A DNA stretch of 64,000 bases, from contig NZ_STGX01000004.1 in assembly GCF_004912155.1 (NCBI RefSeq), forward strand, positions 333,832 to 397,831, in the 5' to 3' direction. Below are positions 1 through 8,422 of the stretch, piece after piece (the first letter of the stretch is position 1; each line of letters starts with the position of its first letter). A model generated the notes under the pieces. That model was not told the origin of the DNA. It saw only the letters and a list, made by a program, of their open reading frames with translations, and made no database searches. A program made the translations under genes and the position numbers. The stretch is from Glycomyces paridis. Its GTDB lineage: Bacteria; Actinomycetota; Actinomycetes; Mycobacteriales; Micromonosporaceae.

Positions 1-938
1 AGGCGCAGGTTGGCCTGGTCGACGTACTCCTCGCTGACGCCCGAGAGCGCGGCGATCTTGGCGACGGCGGCGGCGCGCTCCTCGGGGGCGAGGTTCTGGC
101 CCTTGGCGAGGACGCCGCGGTACTCGTCGGCGTAGGCGCGGGCCTCGGCGACGACCTCGTCGAGGGTGCGCCCGGGGTGGAGCCCGTGGTAGTGGGCGGT
201 GGCGGCGTAGGTCGGCAGGAACAGCGGGGCGGGGAGGTCGGAGCGGGTGGTGTGGAAGAGCGTCTCGAGGTTGAACGCGGGGGCGACGAACATGAGGCCG
301 TTGAGCGCCATGCCGAAGCGGGTCTGGAGGTATTCGGCGATGCCGGCGCCGCGGGTGCCGCCGTAGGACTCGCCGATGAGGAACTTCGGGGAGAGCCAGC
401 GGTTGTTGCGGGTCGTCCACAGCCGGATGATCTCGGCGATGGACTCGATGTCCTTGGTGAAGCCGTGGAAGTCGCGGGCGTTCTCGCCTTCGGCGGCGCG
501 GGACCAGCCGGTGGAGACGGGGTCGATGAAGACGAGGTCGGTGTGGCGCAGGAGGGTCTCGTCGTTGTCGAGGAGGCCGTACGGCGGCGGGGTGAGCGCC
601 CCGGCGTCGCCGGAGTCGACGCGGCGGGGGCCCAGGAGGCCGACGTGCAGCCAGATCGAGGAGGAGCCGGGGCCGCCGTTGAAGGCGAAGGTGACGGGCC
701 GCTGGGTGACGTCGGCGTCGTCGAGGGTGTACCAGGTGACGGAGACCTCGGCCTTGGGTTTGCGGCCGTTGAACTTGTCGTCCTCGGTGACCTCTTCACG
801 GAGGACGATCCGCCCGGTGGTGGCCGTGTAGGCCAGGTCGCCGAGCGTGTGGTGGGTGGTCTTGAGGTCGTCGGCGGGCTCGGGCTTGTCGGCCTTCTTG
901 TCCGTCTCGGCGCTCTCGTTCTTCGCTTCTTCGCTCAT
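1..938 (-). CDS. Serine carboxypeptidase-like (peptidase S10) protein, 3' end cut by window edge
   Basis: Only the first 312 or so residues are present; the gene runs off the left edge. The oxyanion-hole motif NGGPGSSS lies near residues 87-94, and the nucleophile motif GESYGG near residue 190, both diagnostic of the S10 alpha/beta-hydrolase family, which removes C-terminal residues from peptides. The catalytic Asp and His would lie beyond the edge. The N-terminus is charged (Lys/Glu-rich) with no signal peptide, so a cytoplasmic enzyme is likely, as in other bacterial S10 proteins. The ATG at 938 is 11 bases from the panD stop, so it may be read with the pan operon; a TAAGTT hexamer 8 bases upstream could give it its own start. 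Confidence 0.9.
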   Translation of the reverse strand, partial: MSEEAKNESAETDKKADKPEPADDLKTTHHTLGDLAYTATTGRIVLREEVTEDDKFNGRKPKAEVSVTWYTLDDADVTQRPVTFAFNGGPGSSSIWLHVGLLGPRRVDSGDAGALTPPPYGLLDNDETLLRHTDLVFIDPVSTGWSRAAEGENARDFHGFTKDIESIAEIIRLWTTRNNRWLSPKFLIGESYGGTRGAGIAEYLQTRFGMALNGLMFVAPAFNLETLFHTTRSDLPAPLFLPTYAATAHYHGLHPGRTLDEVVAEARAYADEYRGVLAKGQNLAPEERAAAVAKIAALSGVSEEYVDQANLR

Positions 939-949
939 GAGTCTGTAAC

Positions 950-1372
950 TTACCGCTCGGCTAGTGGCGATGCCACCGGGTTGCCCGCGGTGCCGGGCGC
1001 GGGGTGCGCCTTGTCGGCGTTGACCTCGATGATCGCGTTGCGTTCGTCGACATGGACGACGGTGGGGGTGTAGGCGCGGGCCTCGGCGTCCTCCATCTGC
1101 GCGTAGGAGATGAGGATCACCAGGTCGCCGGGCTGGACGAGGCGGGCGGCGGCGCCGTTGATGCCGATGACGCCCGAGCCGCGCTGCCCGGCGATCGTGT
1201 AGGTCTCCAGGCGGGCGCCGTTGGTGATGTCGACGATGGCGACCATCTCGCCGTCGAGGATGTCGGCGGCGTCGAGCAGGTCGGCGTCGACGGTCACGGA
1301 GCCGACGTAGTGGAGGTCGGCCTGGGTGACGGTGGCGCGGTGGATCTTGGACTTGAACATGGTCCGGATCAT
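950..1372 (-). CDS. panD: Aspartate 1-decarboxylase
   Basis: This 140-residue protein makes beta-alanine from L-aspartate for pantothenate synthesis. It has the family N-terminus MIRTM-x-SKIHR and the self-processing site HYVGS at residues 21-25, where Gly24-Ser25 is cleaved to create the pyruvoyl cofactor. Lys9 and Tyr22 are in their usual places, and the NGAAA segment (residues 72-76) matches the family core. The start overlaps the panC stop as ATGA, so translation is probably coupled. The last 20 or so residues form a Pro/Ala-rich tail beyond the compact core. Function is secure from motifs and from its panC neighbour. Confidence 0.97.
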   Translation of the reverse strand: MIRTMFKSKIHRATVTQADLHYVGSVTVDADLLDAADILDGEMVAIVDITNGARLETYTIAGQRGSGVIGINGAAARLVQPGDLVILISYAQMEDAEARAYTPTVVHVDERNAIIEVNADKAHPAPGTAGNPVASPLAER

Positions 1373-2196
1373 CGGGCGTCTCCAATTACTACGGGGGCGT
1401 TGTCGATCAGGCGGGTGGTGCCCGATTTCGCGGCGATGAGCAGCCGCGCGGGGCCGGCGGCGGGGGCCTCGCCGAAGTCGTTCGCCCGGACGGCGACGTA
1501 GTCGACGTCCAGGCCCGGTTCGGCGGCGAGGACGGCGCGGGCGGCGGCGAGCGGGTCCGGCGAGGCCTGGGCGGCCGCGATGGCGGCCGGGATGGCGAGG
1601 GCGGCGGCGCGCTCGGGCGCGGAGAGGAACACGTTGCGGCTGGAGCGGGCCAGGCCGTCGGCCTCGCGGTCGGTGGGGACCGCTTCGATCGCGATGCCCC
1701 AGTCGAGGTCGGCGACCATGCGGCGGACCATGGCGAGCTGCTGGAAGTCCTTCTCGCCGAAGCAGGCCGCGTCGGGCCGGGTGAGGTGGAGGAGCTTCGC
1801 GACGACGGTGAGCACGCCGGTGAAGAACCCGGGCCGGGAGGCGCCTTCGAGGAGGTCGCCGTCGGGGCCGGCGTGGACGGTGGTGAGGCCCTCGCGCCCG
1901 GCGGGGTACATCTCGTTCACGCTGGGGGCGAACACGAGGTCGACGCCCTCGGCCTCGCAGACCGCCATGTCGGCGTCGAGGGTCCGCGGGTACTTGTCGA
2001 GGTCCTCGTTCGGGCGGAACTGGAGCGGGTTGACGAACACCGTGACGATCACCGAATCGGCGATCTCCTTGGCGCGCTTGAAGTTCGCTCGGTGGCCGTC
2101 GTGGAGGGCGCCCATGGTGGGGACGACCGCGACCCGGCCGGGCAGGGCGGCGCGGGCCTTCGCCAGCTCGGCCTTCGTGTAGACGAGCACGGTCAT
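1369..2196 (-). CDS. panC: Pantoate--beta-alanine ligase (pantothenate synthetase)
   Basis: This 275-residue cytoplasmic enzyme joins pantoate and beta-alanine with ATP to give pantothenate. Visible family motifs are [10 protein letters not shown] near the N-terminus (ATP-binding HxGH-type site), FVNPLQF, the central [10 protein letters not shown], and the SSRN loop before the C-terminal domain. The ATG at 2196 overlaps the stop of the preceding DUF2520 gene as ATGA, and its own stop overlaps panD the same way. The three genes therefore form one translationally coupled operon, with panD supplying the beta-alanine used here. The N-terminus is a little shorter than in E. coli PanC but keeps the whole nucleotide-binding core. 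Confidence 0.97.
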   Translation of the reverse strand: MTVLVYTKAELAKARAALPGRVAVVPTMGALHDGHRANFKRAKEIADSVIVTVFVNPLQFRPNEDLDKYPRTLDADMAVCEAEGVDLVFAPSVNEMYPAGREGLTTVHAGPDGDLLEGASRPGFFTGVLTVVAKLLHLTRPDAACFGEKDFQQLAMVRRMVADLDWGIAIEAVPTDREADGLARSSRNVFLSAPERAAALAIPAAIAAAQASPDPLAAARAVLAAEPGLDVDYVAVRANDFGEAPAAGPARLLIAAKSGTTRLIDNAPVVIGDAR

Positions 2197-3095
2197 TCGG
2201 AGGTCTCCTCCTTCTCGGGGTGGGCGAGGACGTCGAGCAGGCCCTCGGCGTCGGCGCTCTTGAGGCGGCCCGACGCGAGCGCGCGCTCGGCGGTGCGGCG
2301 GGCCATCGCGCGGTAGGCGTACTCGACGCCGGTGCCTTCGAGGGCGGCGAGGTGGCGGGCGACGGTGCCCGCGTCGCCGCGCGAGACGGGTCCGGTGAGG
2401 GCGGCGTCGCCGTGGCGCAGGGCGTTGTCGAGCGAGGCGGACACGAGGGGCGTGAGGAGCCGCTCGGGGGCGGCCACGCCGATGGCGCGCAGCTGCTCGA
2501 CGGCGTCGTTGACGAGCGTCGACAGGTGGTTCGCGGCGTAGACGAGCGCGGCGTGGTAGCGGGCCCGGTCGGCCTCCTCGACGTGCTCGGGCTCGCCGCC
2601 GAGTTCGAGGGCGAGCGCCTCGCCGACGAACCGGGCCTCGGCCTCGCCGGTGACGGCCCACGAGATCCCTTGCAGGCGTTCGAGGTCCTCATCCCGGCCG
2701 GTGAAGGTCATGGCGGGGGCGAGCGCGAGGGTGAGGGCCCCGGCCTCGCGGGCGGGGCGCAGCACGTCGGCGCCGAGGGCGCCGGAGGTGTGGGCCCAGA
2801 TCTGGCCGGGCCGCACGGGCAGGGAGGCGACGAGCGGGGCGATCGCGTCGTCGGGGACGGCGATGAGCAGCAGGTCCGCGGCGGCGGCCACGTCGGGCGG
2901 CGGCAGGATCTCGGCGCCGGGCAGGTGCCGGGCGGCGCGGGCGAGGGAGGCGTCGGATACGGCCGAGGCGGCGACGACCCGGTGGCCGGCGCGGGTGAGC
3001 GCGGCTCCTACGGTGGCGCCCACTCTGCCTGCGGAGACGACGCCGACGGCGAGTCGGGAGGCGGGCCGCTGCGTCGCGCTCTGGTGCTGTTCCAT
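2193..3095 (-). CDS. Rossmann-fold / DUF2520 protein of the pantothenate operon
   Basis: The 300-residue protein starts with a dinucleotide-binding Rossmann fold ([10 protein letters not shown] near residues 17-26) and ends in the helical DUF2520 domain. The overall plan resembles ketopantoate reductase and pyrroline-5-carboxylate reductase. Proteins of this type commonly sit next to panC and panD in actinobacteria, and a role as a reductase in pantothenate synthesis is plausible but not shown by the sequence. The stop overlaps the panC start by four bases. The ATG at 3095 has no clear Shine-Dalgarno site and no TANNNT hexamer at the leaderless distance, so a GTG start closer to the Rossmann motif cannot be excluded. 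Confidence 0.85.
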   Translation of the reverse strand: MEQHQSATQRPASRLAVGVVSAGRVGATVGAALTRAGHRVVAASAVSDASLARAARHLPGAEILPPPDVAAAADLLLIAVPDDAIAPLVASLPVRPGQIWAHTSGALGADVLRPAREAGALTLALAPAMTFTGRDEDLERLQGISWAVTGEAEARFVGEALALELGGEPEHVEEADRARYHAALVYAANHLSTLVNDAVEQLRAIGVAAPERLLTPLVSASLDNALRHGDAALTGPVSRGDAGTVARHLAALEGTGVEYAYRAMARRTAERALASGRLKSADAEGLLDVLAHPEKEETSE

Positions 3096-3255
3096 CTGGC
3101 TGATCCAGTCCTTCGGAAGGTACCGGTCGTTGCTGACGTGTCAATTGTGCGTCGCCGTGTCGGCGGCGCCAGCCCGGGCGGCCCCGAGTGGCAATTCTCA
3201 CCTCCGCATAGGCCGGGTTCGATATCCCGCCCGGCGCCCGCCGCACCGGCCCCCA

Positions 3256-3261
3256 TAAGGT
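3256..3261 (+). promoter_or_regulatory. -10 hexamer for the MidA-like gene
   Basis: TAAGGT ends 6 bases before the ATG at 3268, which has no Shine-Dalgarno site. Confidence 0.5.
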
Positions 3262-3267
3262 CGCGGC

Positions 3268-4182
3268 ATGGGCTACGAGCGCTGGAGCACCGCGATGAAC
3301 CGGGCCCTCTACGGGCCCGGTGGCTTCTACCGCCGCGAACGCCCCCGCGACCACTTCACGACCAGCGCCCGGCACCCGGCCTTCGCCGAAGCCCTCGCGC
3401 GCCTCGTCACCGCCGCCTTCGACCGCCTCGGCCGCCCCGAGGACTTCACGGTGGTCGACGTCGGCGCGGACACCGGCGACCTCCTCGCGCGCCTCTCGGG
3501 CCTGGAGCACTGGAGGCTCGTGGGCGTGGACCTGCGCCCCAGGCCCGAGGGCCTGCCCGAGCGCATCGTGTGGCGCCCCGAGCCCCCCGAGCGGTTCACG
3601 GGCGTCCTCCTGGCCTGCGAGCTGCTCGACAACGTCCCGTGCGACGTCGCCGTGGTCGCGGGCGGCGAACGCCGCTACGAAGCGGTGAACCCCGAAGGTG
3701 CGACCCGCCCCGGAGCCCGGCTCGACGCCGCCGACGAGGCCTGGCTCGACCGGTGGTGGCCGATCCGCGAGGACGGCGAACGGGCGGAGATCGGCCGCCC
3801 CCGCGACGACGCCTGGCGCGCCCTCACCGCCCGTCTCGTGCGCGGCACGGCTCTCGCGGTCGACTACGGCCACACGCGGTCCGCTCGCCCCGAAGGGGGC
3901 ACGATGACCGGTTTCAGGAACGGCAGGGCGATGGCCCCGGTCCCCGACGGCTCGATGGACCTGACCGCGCACGTGGCGGTCGACGCGATCGAATGCGACC
4001 ACCGCGAACGCCAGAGCGAGGCACTGCGCGCCCTGGGTCTCACCACGGCCCGCCCAGCGCTCACGCAGGCATACGAGGACCCGGCCGGATACGCGGCGGC
4101 CCTCGCGAGAGCGAGCGCCGCCGCGACCCTCACCGACAACACGGGCCTAGGAGCCCACTGGTGGCTCCGAACCGACCGCTAG
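3268..4182 (+). CDS. SAM-dependent methyltransferase, MidA/NDUFAF7 (DUF185) family
   Basis: This 304-residue protein carries the family hallmark GPGGFY followed by FTTS near residues 17-32, a SAM-binding VDVGADTGDL loop near residue 66, the LACELLDNVP segment, and the late AVDYGHT motif. Mitochondrial members methylate an arginine of a complex I subunit; the bacterial substrate is unknown. It stands alone, and its TAG stop shares the palindrome CTAG (4179-4182) with the stop of the convergent gene, so the two coding regions overlap by four bases. Family assignment is firm, substrate unassigned. Confidence 0.88.
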   Translation: MGYERWSTAMNRALYGPGGFYRRERPRDHFTTSARHPAFAEALARLVTAAFDRLGRPEDFTVVDVGADTGDLLARLSGLEHWRLVGVDLRPRPEGLPERIVWRPEPPERFTGVLLACELLDNVPCDVAVVAGGERRYEAVNPEGATRPGARLDAADEAWLDRWWPIREDGERAEIGRPRDDAWRALTARLVRGTALAVDYGHTRSARPEGGTMTGFRNGRAMAPVPDGSMDLTAHVAVDAIECDHRERQSEALRALGLTTARPALTQAYEDPAGYAAALARASAAATLTDNTGLGAHWWLRTDR

Positions 4183-5027
4183 AACAGGTCTTCGGTCCGC
4201 TCGACCTCGAATGCCCTGGTGAACCATCCCTCAAGCATGTCGAGGTCAGTGCACCCTTCGATGCGGACCCGCTCACCTTCACTCACTGGAATGGCTCGCA
4301 TGTCGAGGGTTTTCAGGACGGCTCGGGCACGTTCCTTGGTGATGCTCTCCAGCGCGAGCCGGGATCCGAATTCGTACTGCATGGTCTGCATTATCTGCCT
4401 CCAGAATTCCTGAGCGCAACCTTCGAGCCCGACCTCGGTGAGGTCGGCCCAGACAGCGCGCTGGTCGGGTGGGATGGTGTCGATCGCCTGCGCCAACAGC
4501 TCCAGCGCCTTCTCGATGTCGGGATCGAAGCGGTTGGTGAGCGCGGCCAGAACCGCGAGGTCGACTCCTTCAACGGCCTGCTCTATCTCGGTGATGACCG
4601 GAAGGTTGTCAGGGCCGACCACGAACGGGGACAGCTCCAGCGATGGGAGGCCTGGAGGACCGAGCCGGAGCGGCCCGCGTGCCCAGCGAGCTGTGGCGGC
4701 ACTCGGCGTGACGACCAGCAGTGTGGCCGGGATCTCGTACTTGCTCTCAAGGTAGCTCAGGTAGTACGCCCAGCTTCGGATCTTCGACGGGGCCTCCCTG
4801 GTCTGCGCTTCGACTACGAGCAGTTGGGGGCCTCTTTCGGTGAGCGCCTTGATCACCGTGTCCGGCCTGCGCACCATCGGCGCAATCTCGGTGAGATCGG
4901 TGTCGACGAGTTCCGACTCCACGATTTCGGGGAAATCGACTTCGTACGCGCGCTGGATGGTCTCGGCAATGAGGTTAGGGCTCTTGCGAAACACGTGGTG
5001 CAGTGCTTCATGGGGGAGTTTCACCAT
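4179..5027 (-). CDS. Rpn/YhgA-like hypothetical protein, possible PD-(D/E)XK nuclease fold
   Basis: I do not recognise a characterised function. The 282-residue protein begins MVKLPHEALHHVF and has a segment near residues 55-75 (DTVIKAL followed by LLVVEAQT) in which an acidic residue, a hydrophobic strand and ExQ resemble the core of Rpn-type PD-(D/E)XK proteins. The second half is helical. Similar proteins are frequent, often in many copies, in streptomycete-like genomes. GC content is slightly lower than in the neighbours, in keeping with an accessory gene. The ATG at 5027 is favoured because TAACTT lies 6 bases upstream. Confidence 0.6.
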   Translation of the reverse strand: MVKLPHEALHHVFRKSPNLIAETIQRAYEVDFPEIVESELVDTDLTEIAPMVRRPDTVIKALTERGPQLLVVEAQTREAPSKIRSWAYYLSYLESKYEIPATLLVVTPSAATARWARGPLRLGPPGLPSLELSPFVVGPDNLPVITEIEQAVEGVDLAVLAALTNRFDPDIEKALELLAQAIDTIPPDQRAVWADLTEVGLEGCAQEFWRQIMQTMQYEFGSRLALESITKERARAVLKTLDMRAIPVSEGERVRIEGCTDLDMLEGWFTRAFEVERTEDLF

Positions 5028-5033
5028 GCACTC

Positions 5034-5039
5034 AAGTTA
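5034..5039 (-). promoter_or_regulatory. -10 hexamer for the Rpn-like gene
   Basis: On the minus strand TAACTT stands 6 bases before the ATG at 5027. Confidence 0.5.
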
Positions 5040-5138
5040 TGTGCGGCGACTTCTGGTTCCAGGGAGGCGCAACGCGTGTCGAGTGTCGGTTAGGCGACAG
5101 AAGCGACTCGGCGTTTCGAAAGTCTTTGAAGCGCAGGC

Positions 5139-5222
5139 CTTTTCGACGTTTGAAAGCGCTGGGGGAAACCGAACTGGTCGGCATGACCGACGGAGCGCTT
5201 GGCAGACAGTGCGATCGAGGTC
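5139..5222 (-). pseudogene. Fragment of an AraC-family regulator gene
   Basis: About 84 bases closely match the part of the AraC gene at 6729-7661 that encodes the second helix-turn-helix (the DRTVAQVARSVGYADQFGF region, DNA near 6786-6866). Shared stretches include gaccagttcgg and cgctccgtcgg. A five-base deletion after the DRTV codons breaks the frame, so nothing functional can be made. It lies directly downstream of the esterase gene, next to that gene's terminator hairpin. Either a second AraC gene once stood here or part of the neighbour was copied. Confidence 0.6.
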
Positions 5223-5231
5223 GACGGCGGC

Positions 5232-5260
5232 GCGGCCGGGGGCTCGGGGCCCCCGGCCGC
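5232..5260 (-). terminator. Hairpin after the esterase gene
   Basis: Arms 5232-5243 and 5249-5260 (gcggccgggggc and its complement) form a perfect 12-bp GC stem with a 5-base loop, just past the stop at 5266. There is no T-tract, so this is a hairpin-only terminator at best. Confidence 0.6.
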
Positions 5261-5265
5261 GTCGC

Positions 5266-6561
5266 TCAGTCGGCGGTGCAGGTCACCGCAGGTGCGGCGG
5301 CCGCACCGGTGGCGACGAAGCCCCAGGCCGTGGCGGTCTGCCCGGCCTGGATGGCGCCGTTCCAGCCGACGTCGACGGCGGAGACGGAGGATCCGGAGGC
5401 GGTGACGTCGGCGTTCCAGCTGCTGCTGATGCGCTGGCCGCCGGGCCAGGTCCAGGTCAGCCGCCAGCCGTTGACGGCGTCGTCTCCGGCGGTGACGAGG
5501 ACGTTGCCCTGCCAGCCCGAACCCCAGTCGTTGACCACGTCGATCTCGGCCGAGCAGCCGGACCCGGCCGGGGGCGGGGTCGTGGTGTCGTCGGGGGGCG
5601 TCGTCTCGTCAGGGCTCGTCTCTTCGGGAGGCGTCGTCTCGCCGGGCGTGTCAGATTCGAACCGGTTGAAGAACTCCCAGGTTGCAGCAGGAATCCACGA
5701 GTTCGCGCCGTCACCGGAGGCGCCGTCCCGCGGCGCCTGCATGTGTCCGCCGTCGAAGGAGGCCCACACGACCGGGTGGTCGGGCGAGCATCCCGAGAAC
5801 TCGGTGGTGAGGTGCGTCAAGCTGCCCTGCGACGCCGTCGGCGTGGTCTGCGGGGTGCAGCCGTTGTTGGCGACGAACCGGTCGCGCTGGGCCGTGCCGT
5901 CGCTGAAGTTGTCGGTGTTGCCCTGCGCCGCGAAGACCGCGACGGGCGCGTTCCCGCCGTCGCATCCGCTGACCCACCCGGGCGAACCGTAGGGCGCGAT
6001 CGCGCGGAACACGTCCGGGCGGGAGCAAGCGAGCGAGTAGCTCATGGCCCCGCCGTAGCTGAACCCCAGGGAGAACAGCTGGTCGGTGTCGACGCACAGA
6101 CCGCCTTCGATGAGCGCGATCATGTCGTCGACGAAGGCGACGTCCTCGCCGCCGCTGTTGGCCCAGGCGTTGTCCAGGCCCTGCGGGGCGACGAAGATCG
6201 TGGAGTCTCCCGCGAGGCGCTTGAGCCCGTAGTAGGCGTAGGTGCCGCTCTGCACACTGTCGCCGGTCGCGACGTTCTGGGCGGTGCCGCCCCACCAGTG
6301 GAAGCCGAAGACGAGGCGGTAGGGGCGGTCGTTGTCGTAGCCGGAGGGGACGTCGAGGATGAAGCTGCGGCTCTTGCCGCCGCTCTGGATGGTGTGGGTG
6401 CCGCTGGTCAGGGTGGGGGCCTGTCCGCAGCCGGCGGTCGCCGCAGCCTGTACCGGGGAGGTCGGAGGATCGGCGGAGGCGGTGAGCGTGCCCGCGGCGA
6501 AGACCGCCGCCAGGGCCGCCGCGACAAGCGCGATGCGCGCACTCGATCGCAAGGGTTTCAT
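5266..6561 (-). CDS. Secreted CE1/PHB-depolymerase-type esterase with C-terminal CBM2
   Basis: The 431-residue protein starts with a Sec signal peptide (MKPLRSS, then an Ala/Val-rich core ending near TASA). The catalytic alpha/beta-hydrolase domain has the nucleophile motif GFSYGG and the late SFDGGHMQAP containing the likely catalytic His. This pattern is shared by feruloyl/acetylxylan esterases of family CE1 and by polyhydroxybutyrate depolymerases. A Pro/Thr/Glu linker leads to a cellulose-binding CBM2 (CSAEIDVVNDWGSGW through WNGAIQAG). Action on ester-decorated plant cell wall is therefore likely. The ATG at 6561 follows GAAAGG at good distance; an upstream start at 6618 would place extra residues before the signal peptide and is rejected. 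The divergent-looking AraC gene upstream is on the same strand and may regulate it. Confidence 0.9.
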   Translation of the reverse strand: MKPLRSSARIALVAAALAAVFAAGTLTASADPPTSPVQAAATAGCGQAPTLTSGTHTIQSGGKSRSFILDVPSGYDNDRPYRLVFGFHWWGGTAQNVATGDSVQSGTYAYYGLKRLAGDSTIFVAPQGLDNAWANSGGEDVAFVDDMIALIEGGLCVDTDQLFSLGFSYGGAMSYSLACSRPDVFRAIAPYGSPGWVSGCDGGNAPVAVFAAQGNTDNFSDGTAQRDRFVANNGCTPQTTPTASQGSLTHLTTEFSGCSPDHPVVWASFDGGHMQAPRDGASGDGANSWIPAATWEFFNRFESDTPGETTPPEETSPDETTPPDDTTTPPPAGSGCSAEIDVVNDWGSGWQGNVLVTAGDDAVNGWRLTWTWPGGQRISSSWNADVTASGSSVSAVDVGWNGAIQAGQTATAWGFVATGAAAAPAVTCTAD

Positions 6562-6728
6562 GATGAGACGCCTTTCGTGTAGACGATGGGGTGGTGAGAC
6601 TGCTTGAGACAGTGCCACCGCGACCGAAAGTTTCGTGAGAGGCTCCGAAAATTACGATACCTTGGTTATCGATAACTGTCTATATTCTGAGGAGCACGGG
6701 TTCCCGCCCGCTGCGCCGACCGGAACGC

Positions 6729-7661
6729 TCACACTCCGATCGGAGCCCGCACTTCCTCGCGATAGGCGCTGGGGCTCATGCCCTTTCGCCGTTTGAAGGC
6801 GTTGCTGAATCCGAACTGGTCGGCGTAGCCGACGGAGCGGGCGACTTGGGCGACAGTGCGATCGGGGTCGGCGAGGAGTTCTTCGGCGAGTTCCATGCGG
6901 CGCTCGGTGAGGTAGGCGAGGGGCGGGGCGCCCATGATCTCGTTGAAGCGCTTGGCGAGGAGGGCGCGGGAGACGCCGGCCTCGCCGGCGAGGTCGGCGA
7001 CGGTCCAGGATTTCGCGGGCCGGGTGTGGATCGCTTCGAGGGCGGGGCCCGCGACGGGGTCGGCGAAGCCGCGGTACCAGGCGGGGGCGCGGCCGCCGCG
7101 CCGGTCGAACCAGGTTCGCAAGGTGCACACCAGGCCCCAGTCGAAGAGCCGGTCGATGTACGCCTGGGTGCCGGGCTTGCGGTCGGCGAGGTCGCTCGCG
7201 CAGACCTCCAGCATCGCGCAGACCTCGGACTCGTCGTCGACGACGATCACCGGCGGCAGCGCGCGCAACAGGCGCTCGTGGCGGCGGCCCGAGGCCCGGT
7301 AGGCGCCGACGAACATCACCGTGGCCTCGCCCTGGCCGCCCACGGAGCCCGGCGACTCGATCGCGCAGGACCCGGGGTCGAAGCAGGTGAGCCAGTAGTC
7401 GAGGTGCGGTCGGTCCACAGAGGAGCGCTGGTCGGCCATGCGGAACAGCTCGCCCCCGCGCACCACGGCGGTCTGCCCGGCCCGCAACGGGACCTCGGTG
7501 CCGTCGGCGAGCAGGAGGACGCCGCCGCCGCGGGCGACGGTGATCATCGTCAGCGGCGCGCGGTCGTCGAAGCTGACCACCCAGGGGGCCTTGAGGACCG
7601 CGTCGTCGAAGAGCGCGCCCTCGGCGCGGATGCCGTTGAGGAGTTCACTGAGCGGATCCAT
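6729..7661 (-). CDS. AraC-family transcriptional regulator with cupin sensor domain
   Basis: This 310-residue regulator has an N-terminal cupin-type sensor (AraC_binding, roughly residues 10-190) and a C-terminal pair of helix-turn-helix motifs (residues 210-305): the first includes WTVADLAGEAGVSRALLAKRF, the second the DRTVAQVARSVGY to FKRRKGMSPSAYR block with the family signature. It is divergent from the flavodoxin-fold reductase gene at 7769, separated by 107 bases, an arrangement typical of a regulator and its target. It also lies upstream of the esterase on the same strand. The ATG at 7661 has TACCAT 6 bases before it. The inducer is unknown. Confidence 0.92.
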   Translation of the reverse strand: MDPLSELLNGIRAEGALFDDAVLKAPWVVSFDDRAPLTMITVARGGGVLLLADGTEVPLRAGQTAVVRGGELFRMADQRSSVDRPHLDYWLTCFDPGSCAIESPGSVGGQGEATVMFVGAYRASGRRHERLLRALPPVIVVDDESEVCAMLEVCASDLADRKPGTQAYIDRLFDWGLVCTLRTWFDRRGGRAPAWYRGFADPVAGPALEAIHTRPAKSWTVADLAGEAGVSRALLAKRFNEIMGAPPLAYLTERRMELAEELLADPDRTVAQVARSVGYADQFGFSNAFKRRKGMSPSAYREEVRAPIGV

Positions 7662-7667
7662 GCCGCA

Positions 7668-7673
7668 ATGGTA
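7668..7673 (-). promoter_or_regulatory. -10 hexamer for the AraC gene
   Basis: TACCAT on the minus strand stands 6 bases before the ATG at 7661. Confidence 0.5.
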
Positions 7674-7768
7674 GACGCAGACGCATGGATCGAAGCGTTC
7701 CTACCATCGCGCGTCCACGCCCTGGCGGCTGTACTGGACACCGGACACCGAAACGCCTGGAGGCCACC

Positions 7769-8419
7769 ATGACCACCGAACCGACCGCGCTCGTCGTCGT
7801 CTCGCACCACCGCACCGACTCCCTGACCGTCCACATCGGCGACGTCGTGGCCGCGCGGCTGAAGGAGGCCGGGTACGCCGTCGACCTGCTCAACCTCCAC
7901 GAAGAGGGCTTCGACCCGCGCATGACCGTCGCCGACCAGCCCGACTGGGACGACCGCGACAAGGTCTACTCCCCCGAGGTGCAGTCCCATATGGACCGCA
8001 TCCTCGCCGCCGACCTCGTCGTCCCGGTCTTCCCCGTGTACTGGAACAGCGCCCCGGCCCTCCTCAAAGGCTGGATCGACCGCGTCTGGAACTACGGGTT
8101 CTCCTACGGCCGCAGCAGGCCCCGGCTCACCGGGAAGCGGATGCTGTGGCTCGGCCTCGCCGGCGCCACCGCCGGCGACGAGTTCGCCGCCTGGATGAAG
8201 GAGACCCTCGGCCGCGTCCTCCTCGAAGGCGTCTCCCACTACAACGGCATCACCGACGCCGCACTCGAAGTGCTCCACGACGCCGAGGGCGAACCGCAGA
8301 TCGTCGACGCCGCCGGGAACCTCACCAAGGGCCCCGCCCTCACCGACGCCCAACGCACCGCCCACTACGAGGAACTCGACCGCCTCGCCGCCGCCCACGT
8401 CGCCGCGTTCCTCAAGTAG
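7769..8419 (+). CDS. NAD(P)H-dependent oxidoreductase, flavodoxin-like (MdaB/NQO type)
   Basis: The 216-residue protein matches the Flavodoxin_2 family: an initial beta-strand with the FMN-phosphate loop (VVSHHRTDSL), the VPVFPVYWNSAPALLKGWIDRV block that contacts flavin, and a WLGLAGAT strand. Members reduce quinones or similar electrophiles with NAD(P)H and FMN/FAD. The ATG at 7769 is chosen because GGAGG lies 5 bases upstream; earlier in-frame codons would reach into the regulator promoter. It is divergent from the AraC gene, which probably controls it. The substrate cannot be read from the sequence. Confidence 0.9.
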   Translation: MTTEPTALVVVSHHRTDSLTVHIGDVVAARLKEAGYAVDLLNLHEEGFDPRMTVADQPDWDDRDKVYSPEVQSHMDRILAADLVVPVFPVYWNSAPALLKGWIDRVWNYGFSYGRSRPRLTGKRMLWLGLAGATAGDEFAAWMKETLGRVLLEGVSHYNGITDAALEVLHDAEGEPQIVDAAGNLTKGPALTDAQRTAHYEELDRLAAAHVAAFLK

Positions 8420-8422
8420 TCC

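Noticed and set aside
2220..5093. A 957-codon open frame on the plus strand
   Set aside because: It runs antisense to panC, DUF2520 and the Rpn-like gene and across MidA, with low-complexity Gly/Arg sequence and no domain; high GC content makes such frames common.
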